Below are positions 27,341-37,902 of a stretch of 64,000 bases of DNA, piece after piece. The notes beneath the pieces are model-generated. The model saw nothing but the letters and a program-made list of their open reading frames with translations. It searched no databases and was not told the DNA's origin. The first letter of the stretch is position 1; each line of letters starts with the position of its first letter. The position numbers and the translations under genes are program-made. Location: positions 21,675,059-21,739,058 of the forward strand of contig NC_066313.1 of the NCBI RefSeq assembly GCF_022539315.1. The letters are read 5' to 3'. This stretch comes from Serinus canaria. Lineage: Eukaryota > Chordata > Aves > Passeriformes > Fringillidae.

Positions 27341-29409
27341 CACAACTTATCTTTAATTCAGTTCAAATTTATTAGCCCTTATAAAAATTGACATTTCAAA
27401 GATAATGCTTTGATTTAGGGAAGGATGAAAACTGAAGGATTAAACTTTGGATAGTATTAGATTTTGGTGGACATAGATCCTGATTCTTATTTCCTGTTTA
27501 CTGGCATATCTCTTCTGGTATCAGAAGTATATATCAGAATATGCTACATCTTGACTACAGTTCACCAGGTTTACTATGGCAAATTAAACAGCTTTTCCCC
27601 AGACCTCAGGTGACAAATGATCAGCTACATATTCGTAAGCTGGGTAAAATTCTTCACTAGTTCCTCATATGGGAGAATATTCTTTGATACCAAAGATCTC
27701 AGAAAAAACCCTTCCTTTCCCCAAAGAAAAACCTTCAATCCTTTTGTCTAGGTTCACCTTCCTCATTTTCTTCTGCACTCTAGTCTCCAGAACTTTTATT
27801 TTCTGTATAAATTTATTGTGTCTAAATGGCAGATATCAGTTCTCCCTCTGTGTCTTGGGCTGTGTCTTTTCACATCTTGATTTACATGCCAGCATTGCTT
27901 TTATCAGTATGGTTATTTGAACAATATTTGTTAATGAACTTGTGCTCCTTCTCTAGCCCCTTGGACTACCCAAACAAGCTGGCAACAAAGAAAGACATTA
28001 CCATATAAAAGACTCAACTGCTCTGGCACTCACCTCAAGGACTCTCTATGCTGCATATTGCAGCCAAGAATCTGGGCTTCAGCACTTAGGATCTGCTGAA
28101 CAGTACCTTGCTGGGCACAGAAAGATTCTGAGACTAAACCACCTGTCAGGTTTTCTCCCCCAAATAAATGGTAATGAAACAGGCACAGAACATATGGATG
28201 AAGTTACCTGTACTGAATCACAGACATCTGATAGAGAAGCCACAGGTGTAAAGAACATGCAAAATTGTATATGGAGATCTACCAAGTCAATACTAAGAAA
28301 GTTGTCCAGCATAAAAGAATGTCTCATGTGAAATGCTCAGTGTTCACAAGCAAAAAGTTTTGTAAACTTAAGAAAGCTTAATTTAAATATAGACACATTA
28401 AAAGCTAAACTAGCAATTTTTCTTTTTTTTCTTTTTGCATATTTTTCTTAGGTGCTTTTTCTCTTCCTAAAATATGAAGTCCAGAGTGCAGTTGGTGTAA
28501 GTCCTCATATGGATTTCAAGCAAGACAAAGATAGTGTCAAACACTGATCTGAACTAAGGACTCACGTACTTTGGGAGTTGGCTTTGGGGGAAAAAGTCTT
28601 ACACAGATACATAGAAGACAACTAGGGAGAACACCAGTCCAAACACAATAAAACAAAATACAAAACACCAACATATATATGCAGATCAGGAACCAATCTT
28701 TCACACTGATCCTACATTCCTTTCATAGTTTTGTCTATGCAGAGAATGTGGGATGTGGCCCTTCAGTCAGACGTTTTGCAAATGAAGGGAAGATTATTTG
28801 CAATGGTAACATTTTAAGTTGTTTTGGCATCAGCACAAATTTTCGGGGGCAGGATCCGATTCCCACACAAATATGGAAACTCTCTAGCGAGCAAGGCAGG
28901 GATGAGAGAACAATACAGCAGATTAATTCTTGTCCAGTGACCAAAAAGAAGGGAAATCCTAGTTATCACACACTTCAAAACTTTCATTACTTTTTCAAAG
29001 AAGAAAGACTACAGTTTATATCATCCCCAAAAACAAGGGAACATTGCTAGAAAAATCTCTTTCTCGAAAGGAAATGTCCTTCAGCAGAAATAAATTCTGA
29101 GATGGAACCAAAAAAGAAACAACAGAAGCTTGGTAAGAGCCAAAAAGAGAACCAAGTAGTTGAAAAAAACAAAGTAGCAGTTCAAATGATACTGCAGGAT
29201 GCACAAACACTAGTAGATAATCTCACAGATGACTTCACAGAGCCCCTCATCGACCCAGGTAATTCTTGATTCCATTAGAAAACAGAGAGAAGAATACTAG
29301 AAAAGAAAATTAAGAAAACATCCTTCCACTTTTTTAAAATAAAAATCAAAATCATCTCCCCTCCCCCCCTCTATCTGGAAGCAGGTTAGCTAACCTTAAC
29401 AGTCTCAAT

Positions 29410-29455
29410 TTAAAATAAAATATATATTTTTATATATATTCATATATATAATAAA
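29410..29455. repeat. AT-rich low-complexity tract
   Basis: Alternating TA with short T and A runs in the proximal 3'UTR. It could form weak secondary structure; nothing more specific is visible. Confidence 0.7.
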
Positions 29456-30116
29456 AGAGAAGATATTAGTGGCAGTGTATGCAAAACCAAAAAGAAAACA
29501 AAGAAAAATTACTTTTAACAATCTCACTTTTTTTGTTTTTTTACACAAATACTGTTGTAAATATATTAAAAAAATCAGCATTCTATCTGGTAAACGTCAC
29601 TTTTGCCCCTCTATAAAATTTTGAATTAAAAAAGTCCCAACAACTTTTTTTTTTTTTAATTATTATTCCCCTCCCCTCCCACCCTCTATTCCTCTTTCTT
29701 CCACAAGAATAAATCCTGATGCAACTTTGTTTTTTTGCAAAGATTGTGGGAACTAACCCTTCTCTTGTACCTAGATCCATAGGTTGTAACCTCCGATATC
29801 TTTGATTTTCCTCTGTGTTTCTCTTTGCCTTCTGTGAAAGTCCCTCTTGATTGTGCTGAGGCCCTGTGCTCAGCGAAGACACTGAATAAATTACAAAAAA
29901 GCCACCGTTGCTCATTGTCTGAATCTTCTTGGTTTCTGCTATAAGGTGGTGGTGGTGGTACGAGAAAAGCAGCGGGGAGGGTGCGCCGGACAGCGAGGGA
30001 TGGAGAAGAATCCAGGGGAGGAACTTCTGATTCTTTTTCCTCACCCTGCAGGGACTCCACACTATCCAAGCCACACTGCCTCGCATTCCCCTCAGCCCTT
30101 TTTGTGTGTTTGTGGA

Positions 30117-30138
30117 TGTGTGTGTGTGTGTGTGTGTG
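30117..30138. repeat. (TG)11 microsatellite, (CA)n in the mRNA
   Basis: Eleven uninterrupted TG dinucleotides about 640 bases after the stop codon. In the transcript this is a (CA)11 tract, an hnRNP L type motif, complementary to the (GU)12 tract at 21096-21120. Confidence 0.93.
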
Positions 30139-30319
30139 AGAAAGCAGACACATGGTGGAAACCAGCAGGGCCCTGTTTCCTCCGATTGCTGCTCAACCAG
30201 AAGCAAAATATTCCACAGTTCTAACTGGATACTGTGAAGTCCAAAAGCGGTCAGCAATGTGAATCATGTCCATTGAAACACTGCAAGCGGTGTACTTATA
30301 ACGACAGTAGGCCTTGTAG

Positions 30320-30351
30320 ATTTGTAATATATTTTGTTTTGTTTCTTTATT
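30320..30351 (-). terminator. ZBTB20: Possible proximal poly(A) signal of ZBTB20
   Basis: A canonical AATAAA lies on the minus strand at 30351-30346, about 430 bases after the stop codon. The following bases are A-rich and then contain TATATTACAAATC; a strong GU-rich downstream element is not evident. It could produce a short-3'UTR transcript, but the site is weaker on context than the distal one. Confidence 0.35.
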
Positions 30352-30777
30352 TGTAGTGCTCTTCACAAGTGAGAAAAAAGATTTTTTTTTACTATTTTTA
30401 TCTGGTTTTTTAAATTTTTTTTGTGGGGTTTTTTTTTTTTTTTTGTTTGCTTTTTGTAGTAAAGAAGGGTTGTATTTAGAGGCCAGTAGCTAGAGATCCA
30501 ACCAGTGGAGCTCATGAAGCACTACCTGGCCTTAAGGCCACCATCCAAGGGAGGTTGGGAAAATTATTATTCACCCAGCCTCCGGAAATGTAATGTACCA
30601 GCAGGCAAAAAACAGTTCTTCATGTAGTACAAAAAACAACAAAACAAAATGAACCCAAAAAAAGGAGGAAAATAAAGGTAAAAATGAAACAAAAATAATT
30701 TCTTGAATTCTAGTGCCATAGCTTTTTTTGTTGTTTCTATTTTTGTTGTTCATAACAAAGAGAGAGAGAGATTCTAC

Positions 30778-31261
<484 letters not shown>

Positions 31262-31399
31262 TCGTAATATTAAACCAATTTGGTAGAACTCTTTGCAATA
31301 AACTAATGGTAAGTCTCATGGGGGTTTTTGGAGAGGTGCTCTGGCTAACAAAGAGTAAGCCAGGTAAGCAGTATGTTTTGACAGACAACATTTTTGCCA

Positions 31400-31620
31400 C
31401 CAAAGGTTTCAAAATGCTTTACAAAGGGGCTGTAGGAATTCACAATCCACATACAGTAAAAAGGAACTCAGGTGATTTCTTCAAGTTCACACAGCAGGTA
31501 GACACTGACAAAGACAGGACTAGAGTTAAAAGGTCTTGGTGTCTGTACCCAGTTTCAGTAGCACAGCCTCCCTTGTCTGTGCTCCTGTTTTGCTCCTCAT
31601 GCTCATTTCTAGATGGAAGG
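31400..31620 (+). mobile_element. Possible ancient MIR/CORE-type SINE
   Basis: The text runs TTTCAAAATGCTTTACAAAG, a spacer, then TTCAAGTTCACACAGCAGG, ACAGGACTAGAGTTAAAAGG and TCTGTACCCAG. This order resembles the MIR pattern (gctttacaaa; caaggtcacacagc; gccaggactcgaaccc). It is diverged, as expected for an old copy. Made by eye; boundaries uncertain. Confidence 0.45.
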
Positions 31621-33392
31621 TCTAGGAAGGTCTCACCCATGCTACTTCACCTTCCAGTGCTTTCGTTTCCTTACTGGCATGCAATAAAAACAGGGACGAA
31701 TCAGTGATTACCAGACAGATGACCTGGGCCAGACTCATTTTGGTCAAATTGCTTTCAATTTCTCAGGAGAGAAGAGACAGAGATTGTCAGAGGAATCCAA
31801 CACTTTCTAAGAGGTTTACATTTGTTGCTCCATTTTCTGGTCAAATGTCATAGCTGAAGCATGTACGAGGAGTACTGGAAAAGGGAACCTCAAGACACAG
31901 AATTGCCTAGGCCAGCCAGCACTATGCAAAGGACAACCTAACAGATAAACTTCCAGTGTAAGACACAGGAAACGTGAATGATTTGACTGCCAGCTAAATC
32001 AAACACCTTATGAGGTAAACTAGGGAGATAAAACATGTATGTAATGTTCCATATTGGCTTGTGTTCCCAGGACTGTTGTAAAACTTATTATGGAAACTTG
32101 TATAATTGAACTTTGATCATGTTCAGATAAACCAGCGACTACAAAGATAAACTGGGAAAAATACTTAGCTGAGCACATATACTGTTTTTTTCAGACTACT
32201 CTTAAATCTTCCTCATGCTCAGAGTTCTGAAAGATAAGGCATGGTCTCATGTTTCATGGTATCAAACAATGTTATCGTGATATGCTGCTGCACTGGTAAT
32301 GTAGCCAACGACCAGCACCCTGAATGCCTCATCAAAAGCTATTTTTTAATTTGCTTTCTGAATCACTTGCAGTATATTTCATGTGTGGAATTCATCATCC
32401 CCAAAGCTGTCAGGGATAGAGATGGTACTATAGCTCTGTTAGAATCAAAATGATCCTCTGTTTCACTGATAGAGAAAACTATTTTTCTGTGGTTATTCTT
32501 CAATTTCCCCTCTTTTTTTCTCCACAGACATCCTGCTTCCTTCTTTTTACAGTCTGTTTAGAACTGTTTTAAATCCTGACGAGTCAATCTCCAGGGACCA
32601 AGACATGCCTGTGGAAATATACAGTTCACTCATTGTATAGTGAGATTACCATATGCTACTTATACTCATTTTAAGAGGAGATAATTAAAATTGATTAGAT
32701 GTGAAAGACCTACTTTTTCATTTCTCCCAAGTCTCTGTTTCTTTTTATTTCATGGTTTGCATGTATGATGGTGACATCCATGAATGAAATCCACTTGCTG
32801 CTCTTCCTTGCACTCATGAGGATATTGTACCTACTTGGTGAAAGACATTTGCTCAAAACACTAAGTCCTTACTTTCTGATGGCTTTGCCACAAACAGTAC
32901 TGTGCTGTGTGCAAACAGGCCAATATGCATGACACGTGATGTGGAAAATGATAGTGTGTCAGTTAGAATAACGTCTGATTAACTTACAAGAGGCAGATTG
33001 TATTTAGGGAGCTCATTTTTGCCTTGGGCAATATATGTCCCAGAGTTTGTAGTAAGTTAGTCTCCTCCACTCTAGACCCTGTTAAGATTATGCTATAAAA
33101 ACACCTTAATTTTTGCCTGCTTATGTTTCTAAGATACACTGGGTTGTGGCTCTTTAATCTCAGCTTCAAAGCCTTCCTGGGATTTCTCCTTTCCAAAGAA
33201 CTGCAAAACTTTAGTTTTTCTTTTTGTATGCAAATTTTTTGCTTCCTAAGTGAGCATTGTAGATTCTTAATTCCTGTGATTCTTCATTTTCAAGTCAGAG
33301 AAAACTTTGCCCAGTGAATTAAAACATGCATGTTCTTCCTTTTGTTTTTTATTTTGTATTTGGCTGGTATTAGACTGCAATATGGGATGATT

Positions 33393-33450
33393 AGAGTCAT
33401 AGAATCAGAGCATATTCTGAGTTGGAAGGGGGAAGAAGCAATGTCAGCAC
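33393..33450 (-). mobile_element. Short CR1 3'-end fragment
   Basis: TAGAGTCATAGAATCAGAGC followed by CTGAGTTGGAAGGG is a CR1 tail plus the terminal segment. It lies 100 bases before a longer CR1 copy in the same orientation. Confidence 0.7.
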
Positions 33451-33550
33451 CTGGCCATGGCTTCCTTTTCTAGCCCCTGTGCTCCTGGTGATATAGGCTC
33501 TGCAGCTCTCTGAACCCTAACCATAATGGATACTTGGTGCTGACACTGAG

Positions 33551-33995
33551 GTCATGGAATCATAGAATCCTGAGTTGGAAGGGACTCCCAACAATCATCA
33601 AATTCCACCTCCTGGTCCTGTACTGCACCACCCCAAGAATCACACCATGAGCCCGAGACCATTGTCCAAGAGCTTCTCAAACTCTGCCAGGTTTGGTGCT
33701 GTGGGAACCTGTTCTGGTGCCCACCAACCTGAACCAAAAGGTGAAGAACCTTTTCCTAATATCTAATCTAAACCTACCTTGAGACAGGTTCATGCCATTC
33801 TCTTGTGTCCTATCACTGGACAAGAGAGAAGAGGTCAGTTCCTGCCCCTGCACTTCTGCTCATGAGGAAGCTGTAGGTCACAATGAGGTTTTCCCTCAAT
33901 ATCCTCCAGGCTGAACTAGCCAAGTAACCTCAGCCACTCCTGAAATGACTTGCCCTCATCCCAATCACCATCCTGTCACCAAATACAAAGGTGTA
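33551..33995 (-). mobile_element. CR1 LINE 3' fragment
   Basis: TCATGGAATCATAGAATCC, CTGAGTTGGAAGGGACTCCC, CCTAATATCTAATCTAAACC and CTCCAGGCTGAAC are typical CR1 blocks in reverse orientation. Intronic. Confidence 0.95.
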
Positions 33996-36294
33996 GAGGC
34001 AGCAATGTTGGTGCTCTGCTGTGATCCCCTTGGCATGTCTTTTGCAGCCTTTAACCCAGTATTAATCACAGGGTGATATGTGGGAAAGGCAATGGTGCCT
34101 TATAAAGTGCAGACACTGCATACACTCTAGCACTTTATTTCCACAATATTGTGGGATATATTAAAGTGGGTCTACATGGAACATGGAAAAAAAAAAAAAC
34201 AATCTCTAATATGTTTGCACCCCTATGAAAGAAGAAAAGGATGTTGGTTTCTGTTGCATGGAAAGCTAATCAGACTGTAGTTTTTGAAAGCATAAAAACA
34301 TACAAAGATATAGAGGCCTTTAAGTTATTTAATTCAGGTTTATGATTAGGCTCTTCCATGACTTCTCTTGTGAGCTCTCCAAACAGAAAGATTAATTCAA
34401 ACATTTGCATCTCCCAAACCTCTCATTTTTTATGTGGATCTTTCCTAGGGCCACTTTGCCTGGTTTCTTTCAACAGGCCTAAGGAAAAGTCACCCTGACA
34501 GTGGGAACAGGTGTCTCCCCTCTATTTTTATAATGATCCTGTCCAGCACTAGACAAGGTAGCAGACAGACTTTCTCTGGGGCTGCACATCTAATGATTAT
34601 TTTCAGGAGGGTTTTTTGAAGCCTAGCTCTCTGTGAGTTAAGGTGAAATTATTCTCCCAGGAGCCAGTTAGCTCCTAAATGAATTTTGAAATTATTTATC
34701 TACCCAAATCTTTTCTTGCCACCACAGTTCATTTTTTAGGGCATTCTCAGACCCACACAAATAAAATATTAATTCATGATTCAAGATGCCTATCAATTTC
34801 CTTGGTTGGTAATACTTGTAGTAGCTAAGAATGTTTTAGATCAGGTCTTCCAGTATTATTCTTTATCTGACTCCAAAATTGAAGTGCAGTGGTAGGGGAA
34901 ATAAAGTACCTGACCTCAGCGAAGTTATTTGTAAAACAGTTTTTTTAGCTTTTAGAACAAGGATGAAAGCAGATATATTTGACTGTGTTCTGAAGGGGAT
35001 ATTTTTCCGAATACCAACACTATCTATGTAGCATTTTAGATCTTCATCCACAACATAGAGATGGAGAACATAACAGACACAAAGGTAATCTTGGGATTCA
35101 GGACTCTTGATCCTTGCAATTATACATTTAGTACCAGTCCTGAGAAGTTGATCTTTTTGTATATGTACATGTCTGCTGTAGAGGCCTAGAGGAGTTTTTA
35201 ATTTAAGTGATAAATACAGGTAAATTGAAGTTAAAAGTTTACATATACACATGGCATTGAAGTCTATTGCATCCAACAGAGAGGCATGTTGGGCAATGTT
35301 TCCAGATTCTCCTCCATGTATCACAAACCCAACATTTATTTTAAGATCTGATGTTAACAAAGCCACTGCTTGGTGAAAGAAATATTTACTCTTTCCCTAA
35401 ACTAGAATGTCTCTCCAACAGCAGGAAGAGCCAAGGGCTAAAGCAAGCAACACACTCCTGAACCCATGACAACAACTCCACATAAAATACATATCCTTGC
35501 TTTGAAGTCTCATAACTTGGCAAGGCTAGAGAAGGCAGTTTTGGCTCAGTGGCAAAAATGGTTACCTATGTTATCTCAACAGACTATAAACTGTGTACTA
35601 AAGCAGCTGCAGTTTTAAACAGAAAGATGCTGATATTGTGTTCCATTGTGCTCCACATACACTCTTTAAATATTTTTTCATTGAACCCTATGTTTCTGTA
35701 CTCACAGCTAGTGATGCCTCTGACTTACCAAGAGACATAGGATTACAACAATTAGCCTCAGTGAAGTACAGAAAGACTTTCTGACAAAACCCCAGATTTA
35801 ATTTCTTATAGTAGCATGTGAGATCTAGAAAATCTGTAGCAGTGTGTGTTACATCCAGGCCTGGACCTACTGCTGCAGCTCCACCAGTAATGAACTTGCC
35901 CTAACCTCACCACTACTTGAGCTTAATCGTCCCCATATCTGTAAAACGTACAGGGGGATGCCCTTTCTTAGTAGATATAGTTTTTCTTATGACCTATTAG
36001 TTTCCTCTTTTCCACTTAATGTTGCCTGGTCAGCTTGCAGGGTACAATGAATGCTCACCATTTCCTTGGATGGATGCAAGACGCATTTTACTCCAAGAGA
36101 AATGAACTTGTTTCTGCACTGTGCACAGTTAGGCCCCTATTTAGGATCTGTATTTTTCTGCAGGGACACCAGCTCCCTGGATAAGCCCTCCTGTTTATCC
36201 TGGGGGGCTGGCAGGCTGGCAAACAAAATCTAAGTCCATGGTTGTGAAGGGCTTTCTGTGGCTCCACATGCAAGCCAAAGGGAAGCACTCTTAC

Positions 36295-37902
36295 CTGTGT
36301 GTACAAACATGTGCTTGACGTAGTTCTGTTTGGCGGTGAAAGTCTTGTTACAGAGAGTGCACTCGTAAGGCTTTTTTTCGCCTTGCCCACCCGCTGTGCT
36401 GTGGCCCGCAGACGGGGCCAAGGGCTGTGGGGCTGGCAGCTGGGCAGTAAAGGTTGACAGGCCGGGCTGGGACACTGTCACAAACTGTGTCTGTTGGCCA
36501 GCTAAAGGCTGGGGCAGGCTGAAGAGAAAAGGCTTAGGGCCACTGCCAGCAGACTGCGTGGTGAAAAGGGCAGGCAAGTAGGTGTTTCCAGCTGTGCCAA
36601 TGACCTGAGTGTTGCTGGTCAGAGTCAGTGGCATCCTCAGACTGCTGGTGAGGGTTTCTGTCTGGCGTAAGTAGATCTGTGTAGTTGGCAATGGTTGGGC
36701 AACAGATGTGTTGACAGAAGGCTGCAAAGCCCCCTTTTCGGTGCTGTTATTGACTGTGAGCACTTTGCTGTCCATTTCAACGTCATTGCTTCTCTCTGGT
36801 GAGGAAGAGTTGGCATCTACATGTTGCTGCTGCTGCTGCGGCTGAGCACCATCAGCAGGGACATCATTTTGATCTGCTTGAGTAGGTTCTTGCTGCCCAT
36901 CCCGGCCCAGACCAGCCATAAACTGCTGCTCTATGGAATCAGGCTCAGTGCCAATGGAGGAACTGACACCCGAGTCAAAACTCTCCCCTTTGGGCTCACT
37001 CTCAGTGCCTTCTGCTTGGTCAGTGTCCTCAGTGCATTCCTCAGACTCATTGCGCTCAAGGATCTGCACCCTCTGTTGGCCGTAGTAGTCATAGTCATCC
37101 TCCATCTCCTGTTTAATATGGATGTTGCCCATCAGGGTTTGGATTCGGACAGGGCGGGGCTGCTTCCGGCAGTGTGTGGTCTCTGGAGTGGTGGAGAGGT
37201 ACCGCTCCATCTGCTGTGACCGTTCATGAATCCGGGTAATCCAGCTGGGGTCTTCTATATGATGGTCCCTGGGGAGTCCCAGGGCTGTCTCATGGTGGCT
37301 GACCACAGCTCCACTGTAAAAGGAGCGCTCCCCACTGCCATTTTGCATGGAACAGGCATAGAGGGCTGAATAGATCCTGTCCACACTGTGCTGTGAATGG
37401 CTCTGCAGGTAGCCAGACTCTGTGTCAGTGCTCTGCCCCGAGGTGCCTGATTCAGGTGTTCCCCTGGGTGTCTCTTGGCCAGAATCCTGAATCACTGGGT
37501 AGACATCTCCCACATTTTGTGAGACAATCCTTGTGCACTCATCAATCACAGTCTTGATCTGCAAGATGCTGGCGGCTGTGAGGATTTGGAGGGCCTCTGA
37601 CTGGGAGACCCGCAGCACCCCGCTGTACATGAAGTCAATGAGCTTTTGCACAGACTGGACTGACACCACTGAGGGAATCTCGATGTCACTGTAGCCTAGC
37701 AGCAGCTTGTCCTGGAAGAAGGGGCTGCCAGCCGCCAGCACGCAGCGGTGGGCGCGCAGCATGCTCCCGTGGATGCGGACCGTCACGTCACAGAAGTGGC
37801 CACGGTTGCGCTGCTCGTTGAGGGTCTCGAGCACAGAATTGCTGAAATTGTGAAGGTTGATGCTATGAATGCGCTCTGTCATCCCCTTGCAACTGATGTT
37901 AC
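36295..37902 (-). CDS. ZBTB20: ZBTB20 main coding exon: BTB/POZ domain, variable middle region, zinc finger 1
   Basis: The largest coding exon, 1608 bases: two bases completing Cys, 535 codons, and the first base of a Gly codon. The acceptor is a T-rich tract ending GCTCCAG (37909-37903); the donor GTAAGAG follows 36295. In long-isoform numbering, Met74 ([10 protein letters not shown]) is the start of the short isoform. The BTB/POZ domain is about 104-167 ([26 protein letters not shown]) and mediates dimerisation and corepressor contact. Next comes a Ser/Thr/Glu-rich region with IKQE at Lys330 and PKGE at Lys371, the positions I recall as SUMO sites in mammals. A glutamine-rich patch (QPQQQQQ, about 420-426) sits in the poorly conserved part. 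The first C2H2 finger, about 579-601, ends the exon, and the TGEKP linker is split by the intron. In mammals the protein is a nuclear repressor acting in liver (AFP), hippocampus and suprachiasmatic nucleus. The apparent open frame above 37902 is intron. Confidence 0.98.
36822..36846 (-). repeat. CAG-type run coding for glutamines
   Basis: On the minus strand CAGCAGCAGCAGCAA-like codons encode the QPQQQQQ patch of ZBTB20. The mammalian protein as I recall it lacks this run, so it looks like a lineage-specific expansion in a disordered region. Confidence 0.7.

Larger units (their letters stand above)
3250..30777 (-). other. ZBTB20: ZBTB20 3' untranslated region, about 27.5 kb in one exon
   Basis: Downstream of the stop codon (toward lower coordinates) there is no convincing coding exon for 27 kb. 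The sequence is AT-rich, with many T and A runs and a good poly(A) site near 3250. ZBTB20 is known for a very long 3'UTR in mammals, so I read this whole block as the terminal exon. All open frames in it are short, unrelated to known domains and randomly distributed on both strands. It contains CR1 insertions (22640-23020 and 24832-25175), microsatellites, three short hairpins and several miR-214 seed matches, listed separately. The far end is inferred from signals rather than transcripts, and intermediate poly(A) sites are likely. Confidence 0.75.

Noticed and set aside
29583..30257. Open frame of 224 codons just downstream of the ZBTB20 stop
   Set aside because: Low-complexity His-Thr and Lys-rich translation crossing a microsatellite, no homology recognised, within the 3'UTR.
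36230..36294. C-terminal tail [10 protein letters not shown] after finger 1
   Set aside because: It begins exactly at a GTAAGAG donor. The real protein continues with EKPHQC from 31196, restoring the TGEKP linker.
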